The translations under genes and the position numbers were made by a program. Below are positions 6,633 to 8,000 of a stretch of 8,000 nucleotides of DNA, in pieces (the stretch's first letter is position 1; each line of letters starts with the position of its first letter). The DNA is from Pseudobdellovibrionaceae bacterium. Its GTDB lineage: Bacteria; Bdellovibrionota; Bdellovibrionia; Bdellovibrionales; JAMPXM01. The DNA lies in the NCBI GenBank assembly GCA_022843085.1, contig JALHOI010000130.1:1-8000 (forward strand). The letters run 5' to 3'. The notes beneath the pieces were generated by a model that was not told the origin of the DNA, searched no databases, and saw only the letters and a list, made by a program, of their open reading frames with translations.

Positions 6633-8000
6633 CGGTTATTGAATTTCCAGCGACTAAGGTTTTCATCGCGACAGGTTTCTTTTTTCTCGCACTCGCGAGT
6701 GCCCGAGCTGCGAACGTTGAAACAATATCTCTCAACTTATCAGAGCCCTTGATTCAAACTTCGCCGGTTATCTTAAGCCTCAAGGGGCTGCGTACGACCT
6801 TAGAAACCGGACAGACTGACAAGTGTCTCGCAGAAGCTTTGAAACTGAAGAAATTGGCGAAAAGCCTCGAGCCTTGGATACTTGCAGCTGAACTCGAATG
6901 CGCTTTGCAGTTGCCGCTTTCGAAAAAGACCGGCGATCGCCTGAGTGTGATTCTGGCTGCGACAGAATCAAAGCGGAACCTCATGGCCTTTGGGCCATGG
7001 TCGCCCAAGCTTCGAACACAGTGGGCGAAGGCAAAGTTGTGGGCGCTCGAGGTCGATTCGAAATATAATCGCAAACGGGCATGGCCCTACGTCGAACGAC
7101 TTTCGGCTGCATTGATGTCGAGTGCAGCAAACTCGGGCGCGGTCCTCGACGAGTCTTCGCGGTCAAAACTGTGGCGAATGGCGGGGGAGCTGATGTTTCT
7201 TGCGCAAAAAACTGAAGGGGCTCGAGAATTTTTTCGTCGTAGTCTCGCCGAACAAGAGCAGCCGGATTTGCGGGAGAAGGTGAGGTTACTTGGCCCACCC
7301 GTGGTTGAAGCAAATTCGACACCACCATTGTCCTTAACTCCAAAACTTCCAGATGGATCGAGCCTTGAAATCGAACTTGCTGATCGAATTGCGGCCGCGT
7401 TGAAAACCGGAGATCTCGTCGCGGCCGCAGAGGACAGCATGAAGATGATTCGGGACTATCCTGGAAGTCATCGTGCAAAGTGGGCGGCCGATCGAACTCA
7501 AGAAAGTTTGATTTCCGTCGCAGAAAAATCGAGCGAAAAATTTTTGCCAGTTCGTGAGTCGCTTCTAAAACTTATGGAAAAAAGCGATCCCGACAGAATT
7601 GCGGAGTGGGCTCGCGTGTTGTTCAATCGAGGGCTTTGGGCCGAATCGGCGAGACTCGGAAAAACAGCGAGCGAGAAGCAAACGGGTACACGTCAAACGA
7701 AAACTTTAGAGTTGGCGCTCGATGCGGCCTACGCGATTGACGACTTTAAAACCGTAAAAGCTATGGGTGAGCAGCTTGTCGAACAGCATGCAGGCACAGC
7801 CTCGGCAAGGCTTGCGATGCTGCGGTTGGGGTTACTGTCCTATCGTCTTCAAGAATTTGAAAAAGCGACGTCGGTTTTTGAGCGACTCGTGGCAACCGCG
7901 TCGACCGAGTCGGTTGAAATTCAAGCTCGATACTGGTTGTGGCGCAGCCTTGAAAAAACCAAAAGCGAACGCGCCAAAGTTGAATCGGAAGAACTGGCTC
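6629..8000 (+). CDS. Exported helical/TPR-like protein, probable N-terminal part of a soluble lytic transglycosylase (3' end outside window)
   Basis: The frame opens at ATG 6629 and runs without a stop to base 8000, giving 457 residues of an unfinished protein. Seen: a signal peptide (MTVIEFPATK, then a hydrophobic core VFIATGFFFLALA, and ARA at 25-27 as the likely cleavage box), so it acts in the periplasm or beyond. The rest is almost all amphipathic helix, with TPR-like pairs near 395-421 (AMLRLGLLSYRLQEFEKA and on) and 431-447 (QARYWLWRSLEK). A Pro/Ser/Thr-rich break at about 223-242 separates two helical blocks. The RYWLWRSLE helix resembles the superhelical U-shaped region of Slt-type lytic murein transglycosylases, whose catalytic domain sits at the C-terminus. 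That domain would be right of the window, so the assignment is inference. Otherwise it is a plain periplasmic TPR scaffold. It is translationally coupled to the GT-C gene and has a strong ribosome site. Confidence 0.72.
   Translation, partial: MTVIEFPATKVFIATGFFFLALASARAANVETISLNLSEPLIQTSPVILSLKGLRTTLETGQTDKCLAEALKLKKLAKSLEPWILAAELECALQLPLSKKTGDRLSVILAATESKRNLMAFGPWSPKLRTQWAKAKLWALEVDSKYNRKRAWPYVERLSAALMSSAANSGAVLDESSRSKLWRMAGELMFLAQKTEGAREFFRRSLAEQEQPDLREKVRLLGPPVVEANSTPPLSLTPKLPDGSSLEIELADRIAAALKTGDLVAAAEDSMKMIRDYPGSHRAKWAADRTQESLISVAEKSSEKFLPVRESLLKLMEKSDPDRIAEWARVLFNRGLWAESARLGKTASEKQTGTRQTKTLELALDAAYAIDDFKTVKAMGEQLVEQHAGTASARLAMLRLGLLSYRLQEFEKATSVFERLVATASTESVEIQARYWLWRSLEKTKSERAKVESEELA

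Noticed and set aside
7391..7431. Two GCGGCCGC palindromes about 30 bp apart
   Set aside because: Both encode Ala codons in a helical region in the same frame. They look like codon-level coincidence rather than a regulatory or recombination site.
6981..7478. Minus-strand open frames of 117-165 codons opposite the exported repeat protein
   Set aside because: The + strand frame from 6629 has a strong ribosome site, signal peptide and TPR-like pattern and stays open to the window edge. The minus frames have arginine/serine-rich low-information sequence typical of antisense shadows.

Overview
The window is a densely coding piece of a bacterial chromosome. It carries six protein genes and has no gene-free stretch longer than a few dozen bases. 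I saw no RNA gene, CRISPR array, insertion sequence or attachment site. The gene content (a Bat aerotolerance operon, an Agl23-type membrane glycosyltransferase, and a TPR-rich exported protein that looks like the front of a lytic transglycosylase) suggests a Gram-negative bacterium, most plausibly in or near Bdellovibrionota. That placement is inference from gene content and general feel, not a marker gene. Base composition is roughly balanced, with many TCG/CGA triplets throughout, and no segment stands out as recently transferred.

Left part, + strand (1-2449): the tail of a Bat operon. The C-terminal 161 residues of a BatC-type TPR protein overlap the start of a full-length BatD. BatD is an exported protein with one C-terminal membrane anchor and a cytoplasmic tail. 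In other bacteria Bat proteins act with a MoxR-type ATPase and von Willebrand A (VWA) proteins in envelope or oxidative stress tolerance; those partners would lie upstream of position 1.

Middle, - strand (2379-3176): one soluble family 2 glycosyltransferase resembling dolichyl/polyprenyl-phosphate glucosyltransferases (ALG5-like). Its 3' end overlaps the end of batD tail-to-tail. Its start codon abuts, and may overlap, the next gene head-to-head.

Right part, + strand (3199-8000): three genes joined by ATGA stop/start overlaps, almost certainly one transcript. They are an Agl23-like polytopic glycosyltransferase (GT-C/GT39 type), a second polytopic protein of GT-C character that I cannot assign to a named family, and an exported helical-repeat protein that runs off the right edge.

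Working model (inference): the GT2 enzyme charges a polyprenyl phosphate with a sugar on the cytoplasmic face, and one or both polytopic proteins use that lipid-linked sugar on the periplasmic side to glycosylate an envelope acceptor. The coupled exported protein, probably a lytic transglycosylase, would link this to cell-wall metabolism. The acceptor is unknown. This GT2 / Agl23-like / GT-C / exported-repeat cassette is the most interesting item in the window.
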